Source: an uncultured Shewanella sp. (lineage in GTDB: Bacteria; Pseudomonadota; Gammaproteobacteria; Enterobacterales; Shewanellaceae). From it: a stretch of 64,000 bases of DNA. This document shows, one piece after another, positions 1-9,028 of the stretch. Under the pieces are notes generated by a model. It saw only the letters and a program-made list of their open reading frames with translations, did no database searches and had not been told where the DNA came from. The number at the start of each line of letters is the position of its first letter. The stretch's first letter is position 1. Location: positions 1 through 64,000 of the forward strand of contig NZ_CANMUW010000012.1 in NCBI RefSeq assembly GCF_947501225.1. The letters run 5' to 3'. The position numbers and the translations under genes are program-made.

Positions 1-46
1 CACATCTCCATGAGATGTAGGCTGTATGCCTGCTGCGCCGTGTCAG

Positions 47-83
47 TGGTTGCGCATTATAGGGATCTCGGAGCAGATCACAA
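47..83 (-). promoter_or_regulatory. rrn P1-type ribosomal RNA promoter, firing leftward
   Basis: On the minus strand there is a -35 TTGTGA (78-83), a 16-base spacer, and a -10 TATAAT (56-61). These are followed by GCGCAACCACTGACACGG, which is nearly identical to the E. coli rrn P1 start region including the GC-rich discriminator. Initiation is expected near base 47. An A-rich stretch upstream of the -35 (84-100) could be an UP element. An rRNA operon therefore very likely begins just left of the window. The match to E. coli P1 is from memory; the rRNA itself is not in view. Confidence 0.8.
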
Positions 84-303
84 GGCCTTTTTTCCACTTT
101 CATGTTTATACGCCGAAGTTTTGTTCAGAGCGGTACTTTTTCGCTTAATTTTACTTCAGCTTGTTCATGAATCGGCCAGCGACTCCAAAGCAGGGTAACT
201 ATTAAGTTCATTTTTTCAGCAATAGGCTAGTGTAATGCTAAATAATTCATTACCATATACCTGCTATTAACAGTTATTTATCAATTCTTCAGAGAACATA
301 TAT

Positions 304-774
304 ATGCAAAAGCCATTTCTTATTGTTTTGATTATCGCCATCCTCGGTGCGTTAGCGATTAACTTCGTCGCTCCAGAGCTAAACGCTGCCGTTGCTTTTT
401 TTGTTGGTGCTATTATTGCGAGCGCTGTCTTTACCCTTCAAGGTCAAACTTCATCATCGAGTGACAATGCGTCCAGCGTTGAGCAATACACAGGCCCAAC
501 GATGACATTATATGTAGGAAACTTGCCTTATCGCGTACATGAAGGTGAAGTAAAGGAGTTATTCGGCAAATATGGACCGGTCAACTCAGTGCGTTTGGTT
601 CGTGACCGTAAGACCGGTCGACGTAAAGGTTTCGGATTCATCGAAATGTCAGAGGCTGGTGCTAAGAAAGCCATGTCTAAATTAAATGAGTACGAGTTCC
701 AAGAGCGTACATTAAAAGTGAGAGAAGCAAAGTCACAGGATTCAGACAAGAGCGAGAAGCCGGCAGCCAGTTAA
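304..774 (+). CDS. Membrane-anchored RRM RNA-binding protein
   Basis: The 156-residue product starts with two hydrophobic segments (about 4-24 and 28-46), then a Ser-rich linker, then one RNA recognition motif (about 67-145). The RRM shows RNP2 LYVGNL and RNP1 KGFGFIEM, and a charged tail follows. The RRM matches the small cold-inducible RNA-binding proteins of marine bacteria. The N-terminal membrane hairpin is unusual and would place the RNA-binding face on the cytoplasmic membrane. A second ATG at 502, just before LYVGNL, could yield a soluble RRM-only form. Target RNA is unknown. The gene stands alone between the rrn promoter and convergent murI. Confidence 0.85.
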   Translation: MQKPFLIVLIIAILGALAINFVAPELNAAVAFFVGAIIASAVFTLQGQTSSSSDNASSVEQYTGPTMTLYVGNLPYRVHEGEVKELFGKYGPVNSVRLVRDRKTGRRKGFGFIEMSEAGAKKAMSKLNEYEFQERTLKVREAKSQDSDKSEKPAAS

Positions 775-800
775 CTCGCTCCCTTAATTGTTAAAACTCA

Positions 801-1622
801 TTAGTCAGGTTGGACTCTTTCAATCTTAGAGAATCCAATTTTGGCTAATGTGTTTTTAAGTCCCCCTTCAATTTCCTTAGCCGTATAGAGTGCAGTCATC
901 TCTTTCTTACCCTGCTCAATAACTGCTACCTCCATAGAGTCTCTAACTCTGACTTCGTCCGCCGACTGACACAGGCTGGTTACTCTTGCCGCCACAGCCT
1001 TCGCAGAATCCAGTAACAGGACATCTTTACCTAAATAGTCCTTAATTTCGGCTTTCAACATCGGAAAATGGGTACAGCCTAATACCAGCGTATCGATACC
1101 GCTCAATTTAACCGGTTTTAATATGTGATCCATTTCGACTCGGGAGATCTGATACCCGGCAGCTTTTCTTTCTGACAACAATACAAGTTCAGATGAGCCA
1201 TATAACTCAACCTTACAATTACCACCAAACTTCTCTATCAGCTCATGAGTATAGGGGCGCCTTATGGTTCCCGGCGTTGCAAGTACACCAATATGTCTCT
1301 TTTTTGATACTGCTGCAGCGGGCTTAATAGCGGGCACGACTCCTACAACGGGAATATTCAATGCCCCCCGGAGCTCAGGTAACACTAAGGTGCTTGCGGT
1401 GTTACAAGCAATAACGACTAAAGATGCCTCCAACCGTTTAACCATAGTGGTGATAAGAGCCCTACAACCATCAATGAGTATCTCCTCTTCCAACTCACCA
1501 TAGGGCAGGCGTGCATTATCGAAAAGATAGCAATAGTCTTTATTCGGTAGTACTTGTCTGATCTCATCAAGAATAGATAGACCACCTATTCCTGAATCAA
1601 AAACAAGTATTGGTCCTGACAA
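801..1622 (-). CDS. murI: Glutamate racemase
   Basis: MurI interconverts L- and D-glutamate for peptidoglycan synthesis in the cytoplasm. Visible are FDSGIGGLS near the N-terminus and the two catalytic cysteine motifs ACNTAS and LGCTHFPML. The frame stays open upstream to a GTG at 1661. I place the start at the TTG at 1622 because it is preceded by a strong ribosome site (AAGGGGAGAAG) about seven bases away. It also gives MSGPILVFDSG, where family members begin. The resulting length, 273 residues, is normal. It converges on the RRM gene and diverges from trmA. Confidence 0.93.
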   Translation of the reverse strand: MSGPILVFDSGIGGLSILDEIRQVLPNKDYCYLFDNARLPYGELEEEILIDGCRALITTMVKRLEASLVVIACNTASTLVLPELRGALNIPVVGVVPAIKPAAAVSKKRHIGVLATPGTIRRPYTHELIEKFGGNCKVELYGSSELVLLSERKAAGYQISRVEMDHILKPVKLSGIDTLVLGCTHFPMLKAEIKDYLGKDVLLLDSAKAVAARVTSLCQSADEVRVRDSMEVAVIEQGKKEMTALYTAKEIEGGLKNTLAKIGFSKIERVQPD

Positions 1623-1711
1623 ATCACTTCTCCCCTTATATATACCTACACGAATTTTCACACAACATCCGTAAAATCGGAAGCCAGAAACTGGACATCC
1701 TCGCTATCTAG

Positions 1712-1717
1712 TATAAT
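1712..1717 (+). promoter_or_regulatory. Candidate -10 element for trmA
   Basis: A perfect TATAAT lies about 40 bases before the trmA ATG, in the short murI-trmA divergent gap. No good -35 is present at 17 bases (AACTGG), so this is tentative. TATACT on the minus strand at 1710-1715 overlaps it and could serve murI. Confidence 0.4.
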
Positions 1718-1753
1718 AATTCCGCCCCAAATCAAACCAAGGGTGATCAAGAA

Positions 1754-2851
1754 ATGAATTTAGCAGCAATGGATCCTAGTACCTATGATGCGCAACTCGA
1801 AGAAAAACGTATCAAGCTGGAACAGATATTCACTGACTTTGATACACCAAAACTAGAAGTTTTCAGCTCCGAGCCAGCTCATTATCGTATGCGTGCCGAA
1901 TTCCGCATATGGCATGACGGCGACGACATGTACTACTATATGTTTGATAAGTCTCTTAACAGCAAAGTTCGTTGCGACCAATTTCTGCCGGCAAGCGAAT
2001 TGATCAATAAGGTGATGCCTGCTCTTATCGATGAGCTAAAGCCTAACCCAACGCTAAGACATAGGTTATTCCAGATAGATTTCCTCTCAACTCTAAGCGG
2101 TGAGATCTTGGTGTCTTTGCTTTACCACAAGCAACTTGATGCACAATGGGAAGTTGAAGCTAAAACCTTAAAAGAGAAGTTAGCAGACAGTTTCAACATC
2201 AATCTAATTGGTAGGGCTCGAAAGCAGAAATTGATAATGGACAAAGACTTTGTCATCGAATCTTTAACTGTTAACAACGAGCAGCTTCAATATCATCAGA
2301 TTGAAAATAGCTTCACACAACCCAATGGTAAAGTCTCAGTGAAGATGCTCGAGTGGGCAATAGATGTCACTAAGAATAGCCAAGGTGATCTGCTGGAACT
2401 CTATTGTGGTAATGGTAACTTTTCGATTGCTCTGGCACAAAACTTCGAGCGCGTATTAGCCACAGAACTGGCTAAACCATCTGTTGAATCTGCTCAATAC
2501 AATATCAAGATAAATAAGATTGATAACTTGCAGATCATCCGTATGTCGGCAGAAGACTTTACTGATGCAATGGCAAAGAAGCGTACCTTCAGACGGTTAG
2601 AGGGTATCGATCTGGACAGTTATAACTGTAATACCATTTTCGTCGATCCGCCCAGAGCCGGTATGGACCCGGACACGGTAAAACTGGTGCAGAAGTATGA
2701 GCGTATCGTCTACATATCATGTAACCCCAATACCCTTATCGACAACCTGGTGGAATTAAACAAGACGCACAAGATCACCCGTTTTGCACTGTTCGACCAG
2801 TTCCCATATACAGATCATATGGAATCCGGGGTTTTCTTAGAGAGGCGCTGA
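1754..2851 (+). CDS. trmA: tRNA (uracil-54-C5)-methyltransferase
   Basis: TrmA makes ribothymidine at position 54 of the tRNA T-loop using S-adenosylmethionine. The 365-residue length and layout match the family: an N-terminal RNA-binding half, then a Rossmann methyltransferase with LYCGNGNFS (216-224) and DPPRAG (298-303). The catalytic cysteine sits in ISCNP (Cys323) and a C-terminal base Glu in MESGVF (Glu357). It lacks the iron-sulfur cysteines of RlmC/RlmD, which favours TrmA. An alternative ATG exists five codons downstream. A terminator hairpin follows. Confidence 0.95.
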   Translation: MNLAAMDPSTYDAQLEEKRIKLEQIFTDFDTPKLEVFSSEPAHYRMRAEFRIWHDGDDMYYYMFDKSLNSKVRCDQFLPASELINKVMPALIDELKPNPTLRHRLFQIDFLSTLSGEILVSLLYHKQLDAQWEVEAKTLKEKLADSFNINLIGRARKQKLIMDKDFVIESLTVNNEQLQYHQIENSFTQPNGKVSVKMLEWAIDVTKNSQGDLLELYCGNGNFSIALAQNFERVLATELAKPSVESAQYNIKINKIDNLQIIRMSAEDFTDAMAKKRTFRRLEGIDLDSYNCNTIFVDPPRAGMDPDTVKLVQKYERIVYISCNPNTLIDNLVELNKTHKITRFALFDQFPYTDHMESGVFLERR

Positions 2852-2866
2852 TAGGGACCTACAGCA

Positions 2867-2891
2867 GAAAGGGCCGCAAGGCCCTTTCTCG
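2867..2891 (+). terminator. Rho-independent terminator after trmA
   Basis: A perfect 9-bp stem GAAAGGGCC / GGCCCTTTC with a GCAA tetraloop lies 16 bases after the trmA stop. The T-run is short and interrupted. Confidence 0.65.
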
Positions 2892-2944
2892 TCACTGAGA
2901 ATACAGCTGAATCATTGGCTTCATTTTAACTTCGCAACAAAACG

Positions 2945-3559
2945 TTACTTATTATCAGCCTTTTGTTGTAATACTTCGGCACCTTTGGCCACCATACGCA
3001 GCTGTATAACTAATCTATCGGCGAGTACCTTCCTGTCAACCCGCTTCATATCCAAAGCTGCAGCCCCCGCATTAAAGACCAGAGTCACCAGTGCCTCGGC
3101 CTGAGCCCTGGCTAACTCCGGGCTTCGTTTCGCAGTGGCTTCGGTATAGTGGGCCAACTCAGAGATAAAGTGTTCAATTTCACGAGCCACAGCCGCTCGA
3201 AATGGTGCCGATGTCCCGGAGCGCTCATGCAATAAAATCCTGAACACATTAGGGTTAGACTCTAAAACTTCCATGAAAGTGTCGACAGAGATTCGGATAA
3301 CACTTCCACCCGCCTCGGCCCTCTGCCGTCCTTTTCGCATCATCTGTCTAAGGGTTAATCCCCCTTCATCGACCATGGTGAGCCCAAGCTCATTCATATC
3401 TTTAAAATGACGATAAAAGGAGGTCGGCGCAATTTTGGCTTCCCGCGCAACTTCACGCAAGCTCAGACTGGAGAAACTACGCTCAGCATTTAATTGATTG
3501 AACGCCGCATCGACGAGTGCCCGACGAGTCTTCTCTTTCTGCTGTGCTCTTATACCCAT
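2945..3559 (-). CDS. fabR: TetR-family repressor of unsaturated fatty acid synthesis
   Basis: FabR represses unsaturated fatty acid genes (fabA, fabB, desaturases) in response to acyl chain composition. The N-terminus [13 protein letters not shown] and the helix-turn-helix ([21 protein letters not shown], about residues 33-53) match Enterobacteriaceae FabR closely. The second of two adjacent ATGs (3559) is chosen: GGAG is eight bases upstream and it gives the family start. It is divergent from the acyl-CoA desaturase it should control, with a perfect FabR operator between them. Confidence 0.94.
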   Translation of the reverse strand: MGIRAQQKEKTRRALVDAAFNQLNAERSFSSLSLREVAREAKIAPTSFYRHFKDMNELGLTMVDEGGLTLRQMMRKGRQRAEAGGSVIRISVDTFMEVLESNPNVFRILLHERSGTSAPFRAAVAREIEHFISELAHYTEATAKRSPELARAQAEALVTLVFNAGAAALDMKRVDRKVLADRLVIQLRMVAKGAEVLQQKADNK

Positions 3560-3644
3560 CATGCTGGCTCCGTAATCTTAAGAGTGATCACGAGATGATA
3601 CATTTTTTGATAACAAAACGCAGCCCTTTGATATCGCTCATTGC

Positions 3645-3674
3645 TTGACCTATTTAGCATTGCAATGCTAAATT
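3645..3674 (+). promoter_or_regulatory. Candidate promoter of the desaturase gene
   Basis: TTGACC (3645-3650), an 18-base spacer and TAAATT (3669-3674) make a plausible sigma-70 promoter. The spacer and -10 are covered by a palindrome, and the FabR operator begins directly after the -10. That geometry fits repression. Confidence 0.5.
3652..3673. promoter_or_regulatory. Perfect 22-bp palindrome in the desaturase promoter spacer
   Basis: ATTTAGCATTG followed directly by its exact reverse complement CAATGCTAAAT. It spans the spacer and most of the -10 of the desaturase promoter and ends two bases before the FabR operator. It does not match the FabR motif, so a second regulator is a reasonable guess. 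I do not recognise the site. Confidence 0.6.
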
Positions 3675-3692
3675 AGCGTACAGATGTACGCT
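3675..3692. promoter_or_regulatory. FabR operator
   Basis: AGCGTACAGATGTACGCT is a perfect inverted repeat of two 8-bp arms around GA. It fits the FabR site known from gammaproteobacterial fabA/fabB promoters. It lies just downstream of the desaturase -10, between fabR and the desaturase. Confidence 0.8.
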
Positions 3693-3715
3693 CAAAATAG
3701 GACTAAAAAATAATA

Positions 3716-4822
3716 ATGAATAAACCCCCGTTAATTTGGACCAATGTATCGCTATTTGCCATCACGTTTATTGGGGCCGTGTTCCTTGTACCTTGGTATG
3801 GATATCAGCATGGTTATGGCGCAGGTGAGTGGTTGGCTTTCATCGGCTTTGCCTTTGCCAGCGGCCTATCAATCACGGCCGGCTACCACAGACTGTGGTC
3901 CCACAAAACTTACAAAGCCAGTTCACCTGTACGCTTTATCTTCGCTCTGGGTGGCGCTCTTGCTTTACAAAACAGCGCCCTTCATTGGTCTTCAGATCAT
4001 CGAGTACATCACAAACATGTCGATAACAACGACAAGGACCCCTACTCGGCAAACATGGGTTTTTGGTATAGCCACATAGGTTGGATGTTGAGGGAGTATC
4101 AGGCTCAGCGTTATCACGACTATAAAAATGTTCGGGATCTGCAAAATGACAAGATTGTCATGTGGCAGCATAAATATTACTTAGTATTAGTGGTCTTGAT
4201 GAATATCGCTCTGCCCGCACTGCTTGGGTGGCTCAACGGTGACATTATCGGCATGCTCTTAATGGCTGGCTTGTTAAGACTGGTCGTTGTTCATCACTGT
4301 ACTTTCTTCATCAACTCTCTGGCACATGTCTGGGGAAGTCAGCCCTATACCGACCGGAACACTGCCAGAGACAACGGCATAATTGCTCTTCTTACCTATG
4401 GTGAGGGGTACCATAATTTTCACCACATCTTTGAGAATGACTATAGAAACGGAATTCGGTGGTGGCAATACGATCCAACTAAATGGCTTATCAACCTGCT
4501 CAACTGGCTTGGTTTAGCAAAAGATCTACGTGTTACACCACAAGAGCGAATCGAGACTGCCATGTTACAGATGCAACTAAAGCGAACCCAGAGCCTGGTG
4601 GCGAACCTAAGCAACTGTGATGAAGCGTTAGAGAAACTGCAGATGGAGTATGAGCTGTTAAAGTCACACCTGGCAGACTACTACAAGGCAAAGAAGAGGT
4701 TGCTTGAAGCTAAGCGGAAACAGTTAGCCAATAAGCAGTTGGTTTTAGACGTTAAGGAGCTGAAAAAACGCTTCCATACTCAACAAAAAAACTGGCGGCT
4801 ACTGACAGCAACTTACGCATAA
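3716..4822 (+). CDS. Acyl-CoA (stearoyl-CoA type) fatty acid desaturase
   Basis: Integral membrane di-iron desaturase that introduces a cis double bond, probably delta-9, into acyl chains. The three histidine boxes are present: HRLWSH (58-63), HRVHH (95-99) and HNFHH (233-237), with hydrophobic segments between them. After about residue 280 there is a long charged helical tail (to 368) with coiled-coil character, beyond the usual catalytic core. FabR control is indicated by the operator upstream. Substrate position and acyl carrier form are inferred from family resemblance. Confidence 0.92.
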   Translation: MNKPPLIWTNVSLFAITFIGAVFLVPWYGYQHGYGAGEWLAFIGFAFASGLSITAGYHRLWSHKTYKASSPVRFIFALGGALALQNSALHWSSDHRVHHKHVDNNDKDPYSANMGFWYSHIGWMLREYQAQRYHDYKNVRDLQNDKIVMWQHKYYLVLVVLMNIALPALLGWLNGDIIGMLLMAGLLRLVVVHHCTFFINSLAHVWGSQPYTDRNTARDNGIIALLTYGEGYHNFHHIFENDYRNGIRWWQYDPTKWLINLLNWLGLAKDLRVTPQERIETAMLQMQLKRTQSLVANLSNCDEALEKLQMEYELLKSHLADYYKAKKRLLEAKRKQLANKQLVLDVKELKKRFHTQQKNWRLLTATYA

Positions 4823-4838
4823 CCTATGCGGGAACACA

Positions 4839-4860
4839 GGGCTACAGGAAACGGTAGCCC
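4839..4860 (+). terminator. Possible terminator hairpin after the desaturase
   Basis: A 7-bp stem GGGCTAC / GTAGCCC with an 8-base loop, 17 bases after the stop codon. There is no T-run beyond TT, so this is weak. Confidence 0.35.
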
Positions 4861-4944
4861 TTAGGAGTCATAACCTGACGCCTAACCCATAAGCTGAGAG
4901 GTTTCAGATGAGAGCCTGTTATCGACTTGCAAAGTCGCACTTTA

Positions 4945-4973
4945 TTGAAGTGATCTGGCTATAGGACTATGAT
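4945..4973 (+). promoter_or_regulatory. Candidate promoter of selD-selU
   Basis: TTGAAG (4945-4950), a 17-base spacer and TATGAT (4968-4973), about 40 bases before the selD start. A small inverted repeat CGACTT-gca-AAGTCG (4923-4937) lies just upstream. Confidence 0.45.
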
Positions 4974-5011
4974 GTCCGCCTAACAATCTTATCAACGGAC
5001 TTTTTGCGTTC

Positions 5012-6052
5012 ATGTCAGAATCAGAAATAAAGCTTACCGAATACAGTCACGGTGCAGGGTGTGGCTGTAAAATATCCCCAAAAGTCCTGAGCACAATATT
5101 AGCATCTCAACTTCCTGTCTTCGAAGATCCCAATATCCTGGTTGGAAACCAAACCAGAGATGATGCCGCCGTTTATAAACTCAACGATGAAACCGGTATC
5201 ATAAGCACTACCGACTTCTTTATGCCAATTGTCGACGATCCCTTTACCTTTGGTCGTATCGCGGCAACTAATGCCATCAGTGATATCTACGCCATGGGCG
5301 GCACGCCCATGATGGCCATCGCAATCTTAGGCTGGCCAATCAATAAATTACCTCCTGAGGTGGCACAACAAGTTGTAGACGGCGGGCGACAAGCCTGTGC
5401 CGACGCCGGTATAATGCTTGCCGGAGGCCATAGTATCGACTCTCCCGAGCCGATATTCGGACTCGCTGTATCGGGACAGATCCCTCTTTCTGAGCTAAAG
5501 CAGAACAATACGGCACAAGCCGGAGACAGACTCTATATCACTAAGCCTCTTGGTATTGGCATATTAACCACGGCGCAAAAGCAGAAGAAGATAGCACCGG
5601 AGGATACCCAAATTGCCGCCGATGCTATGTGCCAGCTCAATACCTTAGGCCCTGTAATAGCTAAGATACCCGGCGTTAGTGCGATGACCGACGTTACAGG
5701 TTTCGGCCTGGCCGGGCACCTGATTGAGATGTGTCAGGGTGCCGGTTTAAGCTCAAAGATTAATGTATCCGCTATTCCACTACTTGCCAAAGCGGAACAC
5801 TACCTTGACATGGGGTGCATACCGGGTGGCACTCACAGAAACTTCGACAGCTATAGCGAACACCTGCCAAAACTTAGCGATAAACAGAAGGCCATTATCT
5901 GCGACCCCCAAACCAGCGGTGGCTTATTGATCTCAGTTTCTGAAGAGGCGGAGAGTGAACTAATAGCTCTGCTCGCCAAGCACGGGGTTCCATCCGACTG
6001 CATCGGGAGCCTTGACGACTCAAACCAATCGACATTAGTGGAGCTCCTCTGA
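5012..6052 (+). CDS. selD: Selenide, water dikinase (selenophosphate synthetase)
   Basis: SelD makes selenophosphate from selenide and ATP, the selenium donor for Sec-tRNA and 2-selenouridine. The glycine-rich active-site loop GAGCGCKI is seen, with Cys17, Cys19 and Lys20. The active residue is cysteine here, not selenocysteine. The 346-residue length and the [11 protein letters not shown] and [11 protein letters not shown] motifs are typical. The stop codon overlaps the selU start (TGATG), so the two genes should be translationally coupled. Confidence 0.96.
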   Translation: MSESEIKLTEYSHGAGCGCKISPKVLSTILASQLPVFEDPNILVGNQTRDDAAVYKLNDETGIISTTDFFMPIVDDPFTFGRIAATNAISDIYAMGGTPMMAIAILGWPINKLPPEVAQQVVDGGRQACADAGIMLAGGHSIDSPEPIFGLAVSGQIPLSELKQNNTAQAGDRLYITKPLGIGILTTAQKQKKIAPEDTQIAADAMCQLNTLGPVIAKIPGVSAMTDVTGFGLAGHLIEMCQGAGLSSKINVSAIPLLAKAEHYLDMGCIPGGTHRNFDSYSEHLPKLSDKQKAIICDPQTSGGLLISVSEEAESELIALLAKHGVPSDCIGSLDDSNQSTLVELL

Positions 6053-7161
6053 TGAGCAAGAATATTGTTCCCAGGAGTGCCTACCGAGAGCTCATGCTCA
6101 GCGGTCACCCTATGATGGATGTCAGGGCACCTATTGAGTTCTCCAAGGGAGCCTTTCCCTCCAGCACAAACTTACCGCTCATGATGGACAATGAACGTCA
6201 GAAGGTGGGAACTTGCTATAAAAACAAGGGCCAGGAGGCAGCTATTGCACTCGGCCACTCTTTGGTAAATGGAAAGGTAAAGCAACATAGAGTCGAAGCA
6301 TGGCTTGCCTTTATTCGCCAACACCCAAATGCCTACCTTTACTGCTTCCGCGGAGGACTCAGATCCCAGCTAACTCAGCAGTGGTTAAAAGAGGGCGGTA
6401 TCGATATCCCCTATATTGAGGGTGGTTATAAAGCCATGCGTCAATACCTGATCGAGGTGATTGATGAAGCCCCCTCATTGAGCCCTATCCATATTCTCAG
6501 CGGCATAACCGGCAGTGGTAAAACTGACTTTCTGCTGCAACGCTCTGAGGCTATCGATCTGGAGGGCCTGGCTCACCACCGCGGCTCCAGCTTCGGGCGA
6601 TATCATGAACCACAACCTAGCCAGATTAATTTCGAGAATAGCCTGGCAGTCTCACTGCTCAAACATCAACACAGGGCGGAAAAATGTCTGCTTGTCGAGG
6701 ATGAGAGCTTCCTTATAGGGCGTTCGGCAATACCTAAGAAGTTTTACTCCGGTATGCAGGAGGCAGATATGCTTGTGCTTGAAGAGCCGGAGGAAGCCAG
6801 ACTGGAAAGGCTGTTGAACGAATATGTTCATAAGATGCACTCCGGCTACGTAGAGCGCTTAGGTGAAGAAGCCGGGTTCGATGCTTTTTCACAGTATCTG
6901 ACTCAAAGTATCACAGGGATTAAGAAACGACTCGGCGGCCAACTCCATGACGAGTTTCAATCGATCATAACCAATGCACTCGATATTCAACACCAACGTG
7001 GCGATACTCAGCCACACCTGGAGTGGATATCACTTCTGCTCACAAGATATTACGACCCTATGTATAGGTATCAGCTGGATAAAAAGCAATCCAGAATCAT
7101 TTTCAAGGGCTCCCATCAAGCCATGCATGAATGGCTTGATGAGTATTCATCAAAACGATAG
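6052..7161 (+). CDS. selU: tRNA 2-selenouridine synthase
   Basis: SelU (MnmH, YbbB) replaces sulfur by selenium in the wobble 2-thiouridine of tRNAs for Lys, Glu and Gln, using selenophosphate from SelD. An N-terminal rhodanese domain carries the active cysteine in YCFRGGLRS (Cys98). A P-loop domain follows with GITGSGKT (151-158). The 369-residue length is typical. It starts one base inside the selD stop. A hairpin terminator follows and a convergent transporter gene lies downstream. Confidence 0.95.
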   Translation: MSKNIVPRSAYRELMLSGHPMMDVRAPIEFSKGAFPSSTNLPLMMDNERQKVGTCYKNKGQEAAIALGHSLVNGKVKQHRVEAWLAFIRQHPNAYLYCFRGGLRSQLTQQWLKEGGIDIPYIEGGYKAMRQYLIEVIDEAPSLSPIHILSGITGSGKTDFLLQRSEAIDLEGLAHHRGSSFGRYHEPQPSQINFENSLAVSLLKHQHRAEKCLLVEDESFLIGRSAIPKKFYSGMQEADMLVLEEPEEARLERLLNEYVHKMHSGYVERLGEEAGFDAFSQYLTQSITGIKKRLGGQLHDEFQSIITNALDIQHQRGDTQPHLEWISLLLTRYYDPMYRYQLDKKQSRIIFKGSHQAMHEWLDEYSSKR

Positions 7162-7194
7162 CAATCCCGGCACCTTATCCGGCTTGGAAAGCGG

Positions 7195-7224
7195 GAGCCT
7201 TTATAGTCAATTAAAGGCTCTTTC
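7195..7224 (+). terminator. Terminator between selU and the convergent transporter gene
   Basis: An 8-bp perfect stem GAGCCTTT / AAAGGCTC around a 10-base loop, followed by TTTCT. It can stop selU transcription. Confidence 0.6.
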
Positions 7225-7234
7225 TGATAAGCTT

Positions 7235-8998
7235 TCAGTCCAAGGCCACAATAAGCCTTGTCACTCCCCTTCTCCCCTGCCCGATAGACTTCGACACATC
7301 CGAATCCCGGATAGTAATATAGCGCTTGGTAAAGGCGGCAAGTCTAGAGGGAAACGCATCGGCTAAGAGCGAGTAGTCGAGCTTCGAAAGATACACCAAC
7401 TCCTGAGCTGACAGGGCAAGCTCGACGCGATTCACCATCTCACTCAAGGCTGGTGCATGTTTAGCTATATCTTCGTGAGTCATAGGCTGAGGCAGGTTAC
7501 ACTCGACAAGCATCCCGCACCTCCTCAGCAACCCAGAGCACCAATCACCTCCCAGAGAACCACTGACCAGGATGCGCACAGGTCTTATTGAGAGGTGCTG
7601 CAGCCAAAACAGCGCCAAAGGCGACCTGGCAGAACCTAAGAGCAAGGCCGCTTCCGTTCTGGGGATGAGGTCCCTATCAACCACAGTCACCGACCTAACT
7701 ACCCTTGAGTGCAGATAAGCGATAAATCTTACCCCCAGTTCAGGCTGCCTGAGATAAAGAAACAAGCCAACGGCAAGATTAGTCATTGCCAACAACAGAA
7801 ATAATACGGCAATACTCCAATTCAATATCCCCAGAATAATCATGGAGGCAGCTGCCGAAACCACCATAAAGAGTGCATTTAAAATGTTATTTGCCGCTAT
7901 AGCCTGAGCACACTCTCCCTCTTCGGTTCTGGCTTGAATAAATGCATACAGAGGAACGATAAAGACTCCGCCACTGACTCCCACCATGAACAGATCGACC
8001 ATCAAACGGTAATGCTGTGGCTGGTGGAGGAAAGTGACCGCGGAGTAGAGAGCTTCCTGCTCCCTCATCCCCTCTGGAACGGCCCAGTAAACATCGATAC
8101 CAAACAGGGCTAAACCCAACAAACCAAATGGCAAAAGCCCCAACTCTACCCTCCTGAATGAGAGGTGCTCGCAGACAAAAGAGCCTACCGCAATACCGAT
8201 AGAAAATAGCGCCAAGAGCAGAGAAACAACGGTCGCTCCCGCATGCAGGTGAATCCTGGCGAAATTTGGAAACTGTGTCAGGTAGGTCGCCCCAAGAAAC
8301 CAAAACCAGCTGATGGCTACTATAGCCATCCATACCGAGGGAGTACGTTGTACTTTTTTGATGCTATTGATACTACCGGAAAACGGAGCAAAGCGAAGCT
8401 TCTTAGGTTCTCGTTTCAGCGGAATTGCCGGTATAAGCAGACTCGAAAATAGACCCGACAGCGCCAGAAAGCAGACTGTCAGGGCCGCAAAGAGTTTAGG
8501 AGCATCGCTTGCCACAATGAAGCCTGCTGTGATCGTGCCCGTAAGTATGGAGATAAAAGTTCCCATCTCCACCCATGCATTACCTTTCACCAACTCTTTC
8601 TCTTTCAGTACCTGAGGGAGAAGTGAATATTTAACCGGCCCGAAATAGGCGGATTGAACACCGGTCAGAAAGAGGAGTAACAGCATCACCAGATAACTTT
8701 GAGTGATGATGGCCATCGCGGCGCACAGCATGATCATCACCTCCAACAGCTTGAGACGCCTGATCAACAGGGCTTTATCAATATTGTCGGCTATGATCCC
8801 CGCATGGGCCGAGAAAAGGAAGAATGGCAATATAAACAGGCCGGCGGCCAAGTTGACAAAGAGGTTCACCTCAATGGGCAGACTATCAACCTGAGAGTAG
8901 GTTACAAACAGTAGTAATACATTCTTATAGACATTGTCATTCAAAGCGCCAAGACATTGAGTCACAAAGTAAGGAAAGAAGCGTCTGCTCAGTACCAT
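7235..8998 (-). CDS. LplT-like MFS transporter with a degenerate C-terminal acyltransferase-like domain
   Basis: Residues 1 to about 415 form a 12-helix major facilitator of the lysophospholipid transporter (LplT/Aas-associated) type, starting LSRRFFPYFVTQCLGALNDNVYKN. The remaining ~170 residues look like the start of a PlsC/LPLAT acyltransferase, as in LplT-PlsC-Aas fusions. The catalytic His-x4-Asp is absent, replaced by GSARSPLALF. No acyl-ACP synthetase module follows. Lysophospholipid flipping is the most likely role; the tail may be regulatory or vestigial. It lies 30 bases after the acetyltransferase gene on the same strand. Confidence 0.8.
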   Translation of the reverse strand: MVLSRRFFPYFVTQCLGALNDNVYKNVLLLFVTYSQVDSLPIEVNLFVNLAAGLFILPFFLFSAHAGIIADNIDKALLIRRLKLLEVMIMLCAAMAIITQSYLVMLLLLFLTGVQSAYFGPVKYSLLPQVLKEKELVKGNAWVEMGTFISILTGTITAGFIVASDAPKLFAALTVCFLALSGLFSSLLIPAIPLKREPKKLRFAPFSGSINSIKKVQRTPSVWMAIVAISWFWFLGATYLTQFPNFARIHLHAGATVVSLLLALFSIGIAVGSFVCEHLSFRRVELGLLPFGLLGLALFGIDVYWAVPEGMREQEALYSAVTFLHQPQHYRLMVDLFMVGVSGGVFIVPLYAFIQARTEEGECAQAIAANNILNALFMVVSAAASMIILGILNWSIAVLFLLLAMTNLAVGLFLYLRQPELGVRFIAYLHSRVVRSVTVVDRDLIPRTEAALLLGSARSPLALFWLQHLSIRPVRILVSGSLGGDWCSGLLRRCGMLVECNLPQPMTHEDIAKHAPALSEMVNRVELALSAQELVYLSKLDYSLLADAFPSRLAAFTKRYITIRDSDVSKSIGQGRRGVTRLIVALD

Positions 8999-9028
8999 AT
9001 TCCTCCCTCAACTAAAGCTATACAAAAG

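Noticed and set aside
10..198. Plus-strand open frame of 62 codons at the left edge
   Set aside because: It covers the minus-strand rrn P1 promoter, has no ribosome site and no family resemblance.
5012..6052. SelD as a selenoprotein
   Set aside because: The active-site loop has cysteine codons (Cys17, Cys19), and no in-frame UGA is present.
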